From positions 1-32,232 of the forward strand of contig JACQYR010000035.1 in NCBI GenBank assembly GCA_016208115.1: a stretch of DNA of 32,232 bases. The letters run 5' to 3'. A program made the position numbers and the translations under genes. Each line of letters opens with the position of its first letter. Within the stretch, counting starts at the first letter, position 1. This stretch comes from Desulfarculus sp. Its GTDB lineage: Bacteria > Desulfobacterota > Desulfarculia > Desulfarculales > Desulfarculaceae. Of the stretch, positions 1 through 8,857 are shown one piece after another. Under the pieces are notes generated by a model, which saw nothing but the letters and a program-made list of their open reading frames with translations, was not told the DNA's origin and ran no database searches.

Positions 1-395
1 CTGCCGCCAGGCCTCCCGGTCCCCGGGGGCCGAGCCCCCTCCCCCTTTAGCGGCGATCATAATCCGCTCCGCTCGGCCTGGGACGCGGCTCGCCCCGGGG
101 GCGCCCGGGCCGGGCCTGTTGCTGCCGTTGCCGCCCTGGCCAGCCCCAGGCGGGGGCCAAGCGGGGGCGGGCATCGGCGTGAAGCTATCGGGGCAGGATC
201 CAGCCAACGGGTGGGCCTAGGGTTTTGTCCCCGCGCGCGGACACCAGGGCAAGAATCGCGCGGTCGAGAGCTGCCGCCTGGCCAGTGGGTAACAGAGACC
301 ACCCAAGCAAACAAGCCATCGCATCTTGGGCACCGGCTTGGGGCCTACCCGCCGTGGGCGCTGGGCAGGCGCGCCAATACCGGCTCCCGCGGCGC

Positions 396-1694
396 CTAGT
401 CCACGCTCCAGCCCATGGCCCGGGGCAGCCAGAGCACGGCGCTAGGCCAGTAGGTGTAGAGCATCAGCACCGAGATCTGGATGATGATCCAGGGCATGGC
501 CGCCTTGGAGACGTATATCAGGTCCTTGTTGCGCATGGCCCCGGTTATGTAGAGGCTAACGCCCAACGGTGGCGTGGTGTAGCCGATGGCCAGGTTGATG
601 GTCATCAACAGACCGAAGTGCACCGCGTTGATCTCAAACTTCTCCAGCATGGGCAAAAAGATGGGCGTGAGGATCAGGGTGGCGCTGATGCAGTCCATAA
701 ACATGCCCACCACCAGGAGCCAGACCTGCATGATGAGCAGGAATACCCAGGGCTGGCTGATGGTGCCCACGATCAGCTCGCTGAGCTTGGTGGGGATGTT
801 CTCGATGGTCAGGTACTTGCCAAAGGCGGTGGCCCCGGCCACGATGATCAAGAGGCTGGCCGAGGTGACCGCCGAGTTGACCATGATCTTCTTGAGCCCG
901 CCCCACTTGGTGGTCTTGTGGATGAATAGCTCCACCACCAGGGCGTAGACGCAGGCCACCACCGCCGCCTCGTTGGCGGTGAAGGCCCCGCTGAAAATGC
1001 CGGCGAAGATGACCACGGGCAGCATCAGCGACCAGAAGCCATCCTTGAAGGCGGCCCAAAACTCGGTGAAGGTGGGCATGGGCGCGGCCTTGAAGCCGGG
1101 GTTGCGCTTGGCCCAGATGTAGCAGTAGCCGCACATGGCCACGGTGATGGTCAGGCCGGGCACGAAGCCGGTGAGGAAGAGACCTTCCAGGGAGCAGGAG
1201 CTGACCATGGAGTAGAGGATCATGGTTATTGAAGGCGGGATGATGATGCCCAGGTTGGGGGCCGTGGTCATAACCCCCAGGGTGAAGCTCTCCTCGTAGT
1301 TGTTTTCTATAAGGGCCGGGATCATGAAACCGCCGATGGCCACCACCGTGGCCACCGTGGAGCCGCTGATGGCCCCGAACATGGCGCAGGCCATGACGCC
1401 GGCCATGGCCAGACCGCCGGGCAGCCAGCCCACGGTGACGTTGGCGAAGCGTATCAGCTTGTGGACGATGGAGCCAGAGGTCATGATGTTGCCGCAGAGT
1501 ATGAAGAACAACACAACTATAAGCGCGAAGTTGTCCATGGAGCGGAACAGGGTCTGCACCAGGAAGATGAGCGGGATGTCGGTGAATAGGGCGAAGCCCG
1601 CCAGGGCCGTGAAAAACAGGCATAGATAAACGGGTACGGTCAGGGCCATGGCCCCCAGGAGTACCACCAGGATTAGCAGATACTGCGGTTCCAT
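396..1694 (-). CDS. dctM: TRAP transporter large permease subunit (DctM family)
   Basis: 432 aa, multi-TM; motifs typical of DctM such as GAISGSTVATVVAIGGFMIPAL and NLGIIIPPSITMILYS; sits next to DctQ and DctP homologues. Confidence 0.95.
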   Translation of the reverse strand: MEPQYLLILVVLLGAMALTVPVYLCLFFTALAGFALFTDIPLIFLVQTLFRSMDNFALIVVLFFILCGNIMTSGSIVHKLIRFANVTVGWLPGGLAMAGVMACAMFGAISGSTVATVVAIGGFMIPALIENNYEESFTLGVMTTAPNLGIIIPPSITMILYSMVSSCSLEGLFLTGFVPGLTITVAMCGYCYIWAKRNPGFKAAPMPTFTEFWAAFKDGFWSLMLPVVIFAGIFSGAFTANEAAVVACVYALVVELFIHKTTKWGGLKKIMVNSAVTSASLLIIVAGATAFGKYLTIENIPTKLSELIVGTISQPWVFLLIMQVWLLVVGMFMDCISATLILTPIFLPMLEKFEINAVHFGLLMTINLAIGYTTPPLGVSLYITGAMRNKDLIYVSKAAMPWIIIQISVLMLYTYWPSAVLWLPRAMGWSVD

Positions 1695-1792
1695 CGCGGG
1701 CTAGCCCTTTCTTCGTGTCTGGTCCCGGGGGCCAAGGGCCAGGCGGTCTGGCGGCCCCCCCCGTTGAATTCAACCGCTCTTCGGCATTGATC

Positions 1793-2296
1793 TCAGGCGG
1801 CGGCCCTGCCGGCCCTGCCTTCCAGGTACAGGCCCCTCATGGCCTGTACGGTGCGGATGAACATGAGCGCGCCCATCAGCGGCAGGATGGCGTAGAGGAT
1901 TTCCAGGGGTATCTCTAGGATGACCGTGGTCTGGTCCGTGGAGGCCTGCTGGATGGCCATGACCGTGCCCATGCGCATGAGGAACGCGCTGAAGAACAAC
2001 ACCGCGCAGTGGCAGACCCAGGTGAAGGGCGTGCGCAGGCGGGGCACGAGCTGCACCACCACGTCAATGACGATCTGGGAGCGGTTCTTGATGGCCGTGG
2101 CGCAGCCCACGAAGGTGGTGTAGATGATGCTCTCGCGGATGAGTTCCTCGGACCAGGCCATGGTGTAGTTGAACCCGTAACGCAGGACCACGTTGATGAA
2201 CAGGGAGACCATCCCCACCACCACGCAAATGAACAGGGTCCACTCCTCGAACCAGGTCAGGGCCTTGTCCAGGGCAGCCAGTATGCGGTCGAACAT
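1793..2296 (-). CDS. dctQ: TRAP transporter small permease subunit (DctQ family)
   Basis: 167 aa, four hydrophobic segments, 'NVVLRYGFNYTMAWSEELIR' matches the DctQ core; between dctM and dctP. Confidence 0.92.
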   Translation of the reverse strand: MFDRILAALDKALTWFEEWTLFICVVVGMVSLFINVVLRYGFNYTMAWSEELIRESIIYTTFVGCATAIKNRSQIVIDVVVQLVPRLRTPFTWVCHCAVLFFSAFLMRMGTVMAIQQASTDQTTVILEIPLEILYAILPLMGALMFIRTVQAMRGLYLEGRAGRAAA

Positions 2297-2368
2297 GCGG
2301 GGCCTCGCTTGGGGTGTGGCAGGGGCCGGGAAGGCTCCCGGCCCCTGGTTAGCCGATGGATTAAGGGC

Positions 2369-3463
2369 CTACTTGGTGTAACCCAGGAAGGTCTGCACTT
2401 CCTTGAGGTACTCAGGCCCGATCTTGGGCGCGAACTCCTGGTGCACGGCGTCGCCCAACTCGCGCAGCTTCTTGTAGTCGGCGTCGGAGAGCTTGTGGTA
2501 GGTGACGCCGTCCTTGGCCACGGCGTCCTTGGCGGCCTCCTGGGCCTGCTTGACGGTCATGGCGCGGTACTTGGCGCTGGTCTCCTTCACGGTCTTGATG
2601 AAGGTGGCCTTGAGGTCGGCGGGCAGGGAGTCGAGCCACTTCTCGTTGAAGACCCAGATGAACAGGCCCATGGCGTAGTTGAGGGTGGTGTAGTGCTTGG
2701 CCACGTCAAACTTCTTGTCTATGTAGCAAACCAGGTCGGTGTGATCCAGGCCCTCGATGACGCCCTGCTTGAGGGCGGTGGGCACGTCGGGCCAGGGCAT
2801 GGCCACGGGGTTGAAGCCCCAGGCCTTGTAGATGGCCTTGTTGACCGGCGCCTCGGCGATGCGGATCTTGACCTTGAGGGCCTCGGCCATGTTGGTCACC
2901 GGCACGGTGGTGGCCCAGCCGTACTGGCCGTAGCTGGTCACGTCCAGGCCGATGATGCCCTGGTGCTTCATGCCCTCCAGGAAGTGCTTAAAGAGCTTCT
3001 CGTTGCCGCAGAACTTCTCCAGCTTCTCGTAGGTGTCCACCAGGTAGGGCAGGTTCACCAGGCCCATGCGCGGACCCATGTTGGGCGCGGCCACCGAGCT
3101 GATGCTCATGCCCTGGATGGCGCCCATCTGCACCTGGTTGATGACCTCCACCTCGCCGCCCAGCATGGAAAACGGCAGGTACTCGAAGTAGATCTGGCCG
3201 TTGGTGGCCTTCCACAGCTCGTCGCGGATGGCAAACCCGGCGAAGACGCCCATGAGGCCGGGGTGGCTGACGTTGCTGACCTTGATCTTGTACTTGGCCT
3301 TGGAGTAATCAAAGGCGGGTTTCCAGGCGTCCAGGGACGGCTTCTTGGGGGCCGCCGCCGGGGCTTTCTGTTCTTGTTTCTGCTCGGCCGCCAGCACCGG
3401 CGCCGCCAGGGCCAAGGCCATCAGTACCGCCACCAACAATGCCAACATCTTAGAAAATCGCAT
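2369..3463 (-). CDS. dctP: TRAP transporter substrate-binding protein (DctP family)
   Basis: 364 aa with signal peptide (MRFSKMLALLVAVLMALALAAPVLAAE) and DctP-like body (MPWPDVPTALKQGVIEGLDHT). Confidence 0.93.
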   Translation of the reverse strand: MRFSKMLALLVAVLMALALAAPVLAAEQKQEQKAPAAAPKKPSLDAWKPAFDYSKAKYKIKVSNVSHPGLMGVFAGFAIRDELWKATNGQIYFEYLPFSMLGGEVEVINQVQMGAIQGMSISSVAAPNMGPRMGLVNLPYLVDTYEKLEKFCGNEKLFKHFLEGMKHQGIIGLDVTSYGQYGWATTVPVTNMAEALKVKIRIAEAPVNKAIYKAWGFNPVAMPWPDVPTALKQGVIEGLDHTDLVCYIDKKFDVAKHYTTLNYAMGLFIWVFNEKWLDSLPADLKATFIKTVKETSAKYRAMTVKQAQEAAKDAVAKDGVTYHKLSDADYKKLRELGDAVHQEFAPKIGPEYLKEVQTFLGYTK

Positions 3464-3550
3464 ACGCCCTCCCTTTAGATTAGCTAGCTTCCCTCAACCA
3501 AAAACCTCCACTGGCATGCTCACATGCGCGGTCCCGTCCCCAGGCCCGGC

Positions 3551-4042
3551 CTAGCCCGGCAGCAGCCCGGCCTCGGCCCGCTGCTTGCGCAGGGCCTGCA
3601 ACCGCTCCTGGGTGTGCTTGACCAGGACCACCGGCACCGCGCACTTGTTAAGCACCATGCGCACCACGCTGCCGCCCAGGATCTCCTCCAGCTCGCTCAG
3701 GCCGCTGGGGGGGATGAGCACCATGTCGAAGCCCTCTTCCTCGGCGATCTTGCAGATGGCCGGCCCGGGCGCCCCTTCCACGATGCGTATCTCGTACTCC
3801 ATGCCGGCCTTCTCAAAGGGCTGGGCCGCCTCCTTCATGGCCGCCTCGGCCAGCCGGCGCATACCGGCCAGGATGCGCTCCTGGTCGTCCAGGCTGATGC
3901 CCCGCCCCTCCAGGCGCTTGCGGTTGAGCACGTTGAGCAGGGTGACCTTCAGTGGCATGCGCCAGTGCAGCCTGATGGCGTATTCCTCGGCGGTGAAGGA
4001 GTTGCGTCCGGTATCCACCGGGATCAGGGCCTTGGTTTCCAT
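3551..4042 (-). CDS. UspA-family universal stress protein
   Basis: 163 aa; Usp fold C-terminal signature 'GFDMVLIPPSGLSELEEILGGSVVRMVLNKCAVPVVLVK'; immediately upstream of dctP on the same strand. Confidence 0.88.
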   Translation of the reverse strand: METKALIPVDTGRNSFTAEEYAIRLHWRMPLKVTLLNVLNRKRLEGRGISLDDQERILAGMRRLAEAAMKEAAQPFEKAGMEYEIRIVEGAPGPAICKIAEEEGFDMVLIPPSGLSELEEILGGSVVRMVLNKCAVPVVLVKHTQERLQALRKQRAEAGLLPG

Positions 4043-4579
4043 ATGATTACCTCGGGGTGAATTGGTGGTACCTTAAAGGACCAACCTGGCCCCCTGCGGG
4101 AAGGCGCCTGGCGCCTGGCGACCGCAGATTGGGCAAGCGAGGACCATGTGGGCGGTGCCGGTGCCACCGCCAGGGGAACACGGGAGGAGATGGAGCGCGC
4201 GGATAAATCTGGGTGGGTCAGGAGGGGGGCTCAACGGCGACCGGCGCGAGTACAGGCTAGCCCAAGGCCCTTCCGACACACTCCGTCACAAGATGAACGA
4301 GCAGGCTGTTCCCTATGATTAGCTGCACAATAGCCTATTTCATGAGCTTGACACAACCCCCGGCGGGGCGTTGTCCCCATTTTCACAGATCAGGGGCCGC
4401 GAACAGGCCTTGGGAGGCCAAATCCGTGGGATAAACCCGGGTTGCGGCGGCCAGCCCGCGTCGGATGGCCCCGCGCCGAGGCCCGGCCCCCCGTGCGGCC
4501 GCCCCAGTCTGACCAAAAAATTTGCCCAGCGGCCTTCCTGGGCCAGCCCCGGCTGGCGGCGGCCTGGGTATAGTTAGGG

Positions 4580-6220
4580 GTGGCCAAACCAGACTCGCGC
4601 GGGGGGCCCTTGAGCAGCCGGAAACACCACAAGCAGGGGGAGGCGGCCTCCATCCAAGACCTGCGGCGTCAATTGGACCAGGCCCTGGAGTTGGCGGCCA
4701 TCCTGGACCAGGCGGCGGTGGCGGTGCTGGCCAGCGGCCTGGACCACCGCCTCACCTACTGGAACCAAGGGGCGGCCAGGCTCTATGGCTGGAGCCCCGC
4801 CGAGGCCCTGGGCCAGATTTCCCACCAGTTGCTGAGCACCGGCCTGCCCCAGCCCCTGGCCGAGATCGAGGCCCGGTTGACCGAAACCGGCCATTGGCGG
4901 GGCGAGCTGCGCCACCTCACCCGCCAGGGCCAAATCTTGGTGGTGGAGAGCCATTGGGGCCTGCGCCGCGATCCAGAGGGCCGGCCGCTGGCTATCGTGG
5001 CCGTGGAGCACGACCTGACCCAGCGCAAGGCGGCCGAGCAGGCCCTCAAGCAGAGCGAGGAGCGCTATCGCCGCTTGTTCGAGGACGACCTCACCGGCGA
5101 CTACCTGGCCACCCCCCAGGGACAAATCTTGGCCTGCAACCCAGCCTTCCTGAGGCTCTTTGGCCTGGCCAGCCAAGAAGAGGCCCTGGCCACCAACCTG
5201 GCCGGCCTCTACCCCCAGGCCCGGGAGTTCGCGGGCTTCGTGGAGCGGCTCGGGCAAGAGGGCAGACTGGAGCACCACCAGTGCCAGCGCCGGGGCCGCG
5301 ACGGCTCCCTGTTCCACGCCGTGGAGAACGTGGTGGGCGAGTTCGACGGCCAGGGCCAACTGCTGGCCATCAAGGGCTACCTTTTCGACGACACCGCCCG
5401 CTACCTGGCCGAGCAGGCCTTGCGCCACAGCGAGGAGCGCTATCGCCGCCTGTTCGAGGACGACCTCACCGGCGACTACCTGGCCACCCCCCAGGGACAA
5501 ATCCTGGCCTGCAACCCGGCCTTCCTGGGGCTATTCGGCCTGGCCAGCCAGGAGGAGTCCCAGGCCCGCGACCTGGCCAGCCTCTACCCCCAACCCCGGG
5601 ACTTCACCGATTTCCTGGACCTGGTCCGGCGGAAGGGCAAGCTGGAGCACTACCAGTGCCAGCGCCGGCGCCGCGACGGCTCCCTGTTCCACGCCGTGGA
5701 GAACGTGGTGGGCGAGTTCGACGGCCAGGGCGAACTCCTGGGCAAGGAGGGCGAGCAGGCCCTGCTCAAAAAGGACCGCGAGATAACCCTGCAACTGCAA
5801 AAGATCGAGAAGCTCAACGCGGCCTTGACCACCCTGCTGGAGCGGCGGGAGCAGGAGGGCCGGCAAAAGGAGGAGGACATCCTGGCCACGGTGGAGCAAC
5901 TGGTGCTGCCCCACCTGCACGCCCTCCAGTCCACCCGCCTGGACGACGACCAGCGCCTGCACCTGGAGGTCCTGGCCGGCAACCTGAAGAACATCACCTC
6001 CAGCTTCGCGCGCCGCCTGGCCACCTGGAAGACCAAGCTGACCCCCAGCGAGATCAAGGTGGCCGATCTTATCCGCCAGGGCAAGAGCAGCAAGGAGGTG
6101 GCCTCGCTGCTGCGCATCTCGTCCCACGCGGTGGCCTTTCACCGGGCCAACCTGCGGGCCAAGCTGGGGCTCAGGGGCGGGGGCGGCAATCTGGCCTCCC
6201 ACCTCCGCCATATTATATAA
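4580..6220 (+). CDS. Multi-PAS domain regulator with C-terminal LuxR-type helix-turn-helix
   Basis: 546 aa, GTG start; PAS repeats (SEERYRRLFEDD...), C-terminal 'LTPSEIKVADLIRQGKSSKEVASLLRISSHAVAFHRANLRAKLGL' LuxR HTH. Confidence 0.88.
   Translation: MAKPDSRGGPLSSRKHHKQGEAASIQDLRRQLDQALELAAILDQAAVAVLASGLDHRLTYWNQGAARLYGWSPAEALGQISHQLLSTGLPQPLAEIEARLTETGHWRGELRHLTRQGQILVVESHWGLRRDPEGRPLAIVAVEHDLTQRKAAEQALKQSEERYRRLFEDDLTGDYLATPQGQILACNPAFLRLFGLASQEEALATNLAGLYPQAREFAGFVERLGQEGRLEHHQCQRRGRDGSLFHAVENVVGEFDGQGQLLAIKGYLFDDTARYLAEQALRHSEERYRRLFEDDLTGDYLATPQGQILACNPAFLGLFGLASQEESQARDLASLYPQPRDFTDFLDLVRRKGKLEHYQCQRRRRDGSLFHAVENVVGEFDGQGELLGKEGEQALLKKDREITLQLQKIEKLNAALTTLLERREQEGRQKEEDILATVEQLVLPHLHALQSTRLDDDQRLHLEVLAGNLKNITSSFARRLATWKTKLTPSEIKVADLIRQGKSSKEVASLLRISSHAVAFHRANLRAKLGLRGGGGNLASHLRHII
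5032..5742 (+). repeat. In-gene tandem duplication of a PAS-encoding segment (375-bp period)
   Basis: Copy 1 about 5032-5367, copy 2 about 5407-5742; long near-identical DNA, e.g. 'gacctcaccggcgactacctggccaccccccagggacaaatc' and 'gacggctccctgttccacgccgtggagaacgtggtgggcgagttcgacggccagggc'. Confidence 0.9.
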
Positions 6221-6287
6221 TAATATATTACAGTATATTGCATGATATATTATTAGTATAATACTAATAATATACTCATATTATGTT
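6211..6287. other. Extremely AT-rich island with nested palindromes
   Basis: Hand count of about 10 G/C in 77 nt within a GC-rich region; perfect 14-bp inverted repeat with 1-nt spacer at 6246-6274 (TATATTATTAGTAT-A-ATACTAATAATATA); perfect palindromes TATTATATAATA (6211-6222) and TAATATATTA (6221-6230). Confidence 0.85.
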
Positions 6288-6431
6288 AGCAATCGCCTGG
6301 GGCGATACCATGCCATACTTGCCTTCCGAGCATTGCCAATACCGGCCGCTGTCCCGGGCGCCCTGTGGGAGGGAGCCGGGAACGCCGGTGGCCCCGGGTG
6401 GGGACAGCCCCGCCCAGCAAGGAAGGCGAGC

Positions 6432-6716
6432 ATGTCGCAGAGCGAGGCCGGCGAGCAGGCAATCACTGGCGCCACCCCCGAGAAGTCCCAAGACCAGCAG
6501 GCCCCGGCCAAGTCCAGTTGGGGGCGCACCCTGGCCCTGACCGGCGTGGCCCTGTTCGTGGCGGGCCTGTTCATGGGGGGCCTGTTCAAGGACAGCCCCG
6601 CCGGGACAGTCATCGTCAAGGTGGTGTCCTTTGGCGGCATGGGCTGCCTGGCGCTGGGTCTGATTGGGGTGGGCCTGGACGCCCTCAAGAAAAAGTCGGC
6701 CAGTAAAAACAATTAG
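6432..6716 (+). CDS. Small two-TM membrane protein of unknown function
   Basis: 94 aa MSQSEAGEQ...; ATG preceded by AAGGAAGG; two hydrophobic segments (LALTGVALFVAGLFMGGLF, VVSFGGMGCLALGLIGVGL). Confidence 0.65.
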   Translation: MSQSEAGEQAITGATPEKSQDQQAPAKSSWGRTLALTGVALFVAGLFMGGLFKDSPAGTVIVKVVSFGGMGCLALGLIGVGLDALKKKSASKNN

Positions 6717-6950
6717 ATTTCAGCGGGAGCCTCCCCCCCTGGACTGCCGTGGCCTCCGGGTCCTGCTGGCCCGGCTACGGCGCCACGCCCAAACTCCAGG
6801 CCAATTAACCGAATGATGGCAGGCGCCTGCACCGGCGGGTTCATGACCGGCCCCTCAGCGCGCCTCCCCACCGCCCTCACTCCAACCCCAGCCGGGAGGA
6901 CCAGCCAGGCCCCGGGCGGCCGGCCGCCTCGTCCAGATCGAGACGCACTC

Positions 6951-8675
6951 ATGAAAAGCATCTTGGCCGTCTTGTTGCTGACGATAGCCTCGCTCCTCTT
7001 CCCTTCATCTCCCGGCTGGGGTTATTCCCAGGCGAGGCCCGGGGCTGATTTTGACCTGCTGACCATCAGCGGACAGGTGCGGACCCCCCAGGGCAAGGGG
7101 GTGAGGGAGGCCCAAGTCAGGTTCTTCCTGGAGGGCCAGGCCCTGGAGGCCGAAACCGAGACCTCGGCCAAGGGCACCTTCCGGGCCGAGCTGCGCCTGC
7201 CCCGGGGCAGCCTGCCCAGCGCCCGCCTGGAGGTGCAGATCGAAAAGCCCTCCTTCACCACCCTCCGCCACGCCGTGGAGCGCCTGCTGCCAGCCCCGGA
7301 GGCCCCCGGCCAGCCGGCCGGCTTCCTGGCCCACCAGCCCCTGGTGCTGGAGCGCGCCGTCACCCCGGCCCTGTGGATCGCCAGCCTGGTGCTCCTGGGG
7401 GTCTACGTGCTCATCGCCCTGGAGCTGATGCACCGCACCCTGGCCGCCCTGCTGGGCGGTTCCCTGCTCTTGGCCATCAGCTACACCGCCGGCACCTTCG
7501 ATCCCGGCTATTTCATCCTCTCCTACCATGACGCCATGGCGGCCATTGACCTCAACGTGGTCTTCCTGCTCATGGCCATGATGATTATCGTGGGGGTGAT
7601 GAAGCGCACCGGCGTGTTCCAGTGGATGGCCTACAAGTCCTTCCAGATGGCCCGGGGCAATGTCCCGGTCCTGGCCGCCCTGCTCATGGTCCTCACCGCC
7701 CTGGCTTCGGCCTTTTTGGACAACGTCACCACCATGCTCTTAATCATCCCGGTGACCGTGGAGATCGCGCTGACCCTCAAGATCAACCCCCTGGCCCTCT
7801 TGATGCCCCAGGTCTTCGCCTCCAACGTGGGCGGCACCGCCACCCTGATCGGCGACCCGCCCAACATCATGATCGGCTCCTTCGCCAAGCTGTCCTTCCT
7901 GGACTTCGTCAGCAACCTGGGCCTGGTCTGCCTGATCTGCCTGGGGCTCACCGTGGTCTACTACCTCTTCTGGTACCGCCGCGACTACCAGCGCGCCCAG
8001 GTGGAGGACGTGCCTCGCATGATCGCCCACCTGCGCCAGGCCTTCGCCATCACCGACGCCCGCCTGCTGACCTACAGCCTGGTCATCCTGGGCACGGTCA
8101 TCGCCATGTTCATCATGCACGGCACCCTGCACATGGAGCCCTCCATCGCCGCCCTGATCGGGGCGTCGGCCCTGGTGGCCATCTCGCGGGTGGACATCGT
8201 GGAGATGCTGGAGCGGGAAGTGGAGTGGCCCACCCTGATCTTTTTCATGTTCCTGTTCGTGGTGGTGCCCGGCGCCGAGGAGACGGGGCTGATCCAGATG
8301 ATCGCCGATCAGGCCCGCGACCTGAGCCGGGGCTCCCTGCCCCTGGCCATCGTCATCGTGCTGTGGGTCTCGGCCATCGCCAGCGCCTTCATAGACAACA
8401 TCCCCTTCACCGCCACCATGCTGCCCATCGTGGCCTACCTCAACCAGGTCACCCCCGGGGCCGAGAGCGGCATCCTGTGGTGGTCCCTGGCCCTGGGCGC
8501 CTGCCTGGGCGGCAACGGCACCATGATCGGCGCATCCGCCAACGTGGTCACCGTGGGCCTGGCCGAGAAGGCCGGTTATCCCATCAGCTTCCTGCAATAC
8601 ATGAAGGCCGCCTTCCCGCCCATGCTGCTGACCCTGCTGGTGTGCACGGCCTGGCTGCTGTGGGTGGCCCCCTAA
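6951..8675 (+). CDS. ArsB/NhaD (SLC13 / ion transporter superfamily) permease with secreted N-terminal beta domain
   Basis: Start chosen at MKSILAVLLLTIASLLFPSS (signal peptide); N-terminal 'ISGQVRTPQGKGVREAQVRFFLEGQ' carboxypeptidase-regulatory-like segment; permease motifs 'SAFLDNVTTMLLIIPVTVEIA' and 'NVGGTATLIGDPPNIMIGS'. Confidence 0.87.
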   Translation: MKSILAVLLLTIASLLFPSSPGWGYSQARPGADFDLLTISGQVRTPQGKGVREAQVRFFLEGQALEAETETSAKGTFRAELRLPRGSLPSARLEVQIEKPSFTTLRHAVERLLPAPEAPGQPAGFLAHQPLVLERAVTPALWIASLVLLGVYVLIALELMHRTLAALLGGSLLLAISYTAGTFDPGYFILSYHDAMAAIDLNVVFLLMAMMIIVGVMKRTGVFQWMAYKSFQMARGNVPVLAALLMVLTALASAFLDNVTTMLLIIPVTVEIALTLKINPLALLMPQVFASNVGGTATLIGDPPNIMIGSFAKLSFLDFVSNLGLVCLICLGLTVVYYLFWYRRDYQRAQVEDVPRMIAHLRQAFAITDARLLTYSLVILGTVIAMFIMHGTLHMEPSIAALIGASALVAISRVDIVEMLEREVEWPTLIFFMFLFVVVPGAEETGLIQMIADQARDLSRGSLPLAIVIVLWVSAIASAFIDNIPFTATMLPIVAYLNQVTPGAESGILWWSLALGACLGGNGTMIGASANVVTVGLAEKAGYPISFLQYMKAAFPPMLLTLLVCTAWLLWVAP

Positions 8676-8685
8676 AGCCAAACCC

Positions 8686-8725
8686 ACCGCCAGGAACCAT
8701 GAATCGTCAAAAACTTCCTGGCGGT
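8686..8725 (+). terminator. Hairpin downstream of the permease gene (possible terminator or attenuator)
   Basis: Perfect 11-bp arms ACCGCCAGGAA (8686-8696) / TTCCTGGCGGT (8715-8725), 18-nt loop; starts ~10 nt after the permease stop; no T-tract. Confidence 0.45.
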
Positions 8726-8857
8726 AGGCCATTTGGTCCATCGCGGGCCGGCCCGCCGCCTCCTCCTGGGCCGCCGGCCGGGCTCATGCTGGCTACCGTA
8801 AGCAATATTGGTTAGTTACCCCAAATGGTACCAATCGTGCATTGGGCCTGGGGTACC

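Noticed and set aside
1-395. Overlapping ORFs on both strands at the left edge (57-314, 211-399, 225-929)
   Set aside because: Low-complexity Pro/Arg/Gly-rich translations typical of GC-rich shadow frames; the 225-929 ORF is mostly antisense to dctM.
2009-3478. 489-aa plus-strand ORF
   Set aside because: Antisense to dctP/dctQ, with Val/Leu/Gly/His-rich composition typical of the reverse frame of GC-rich coding DNA.
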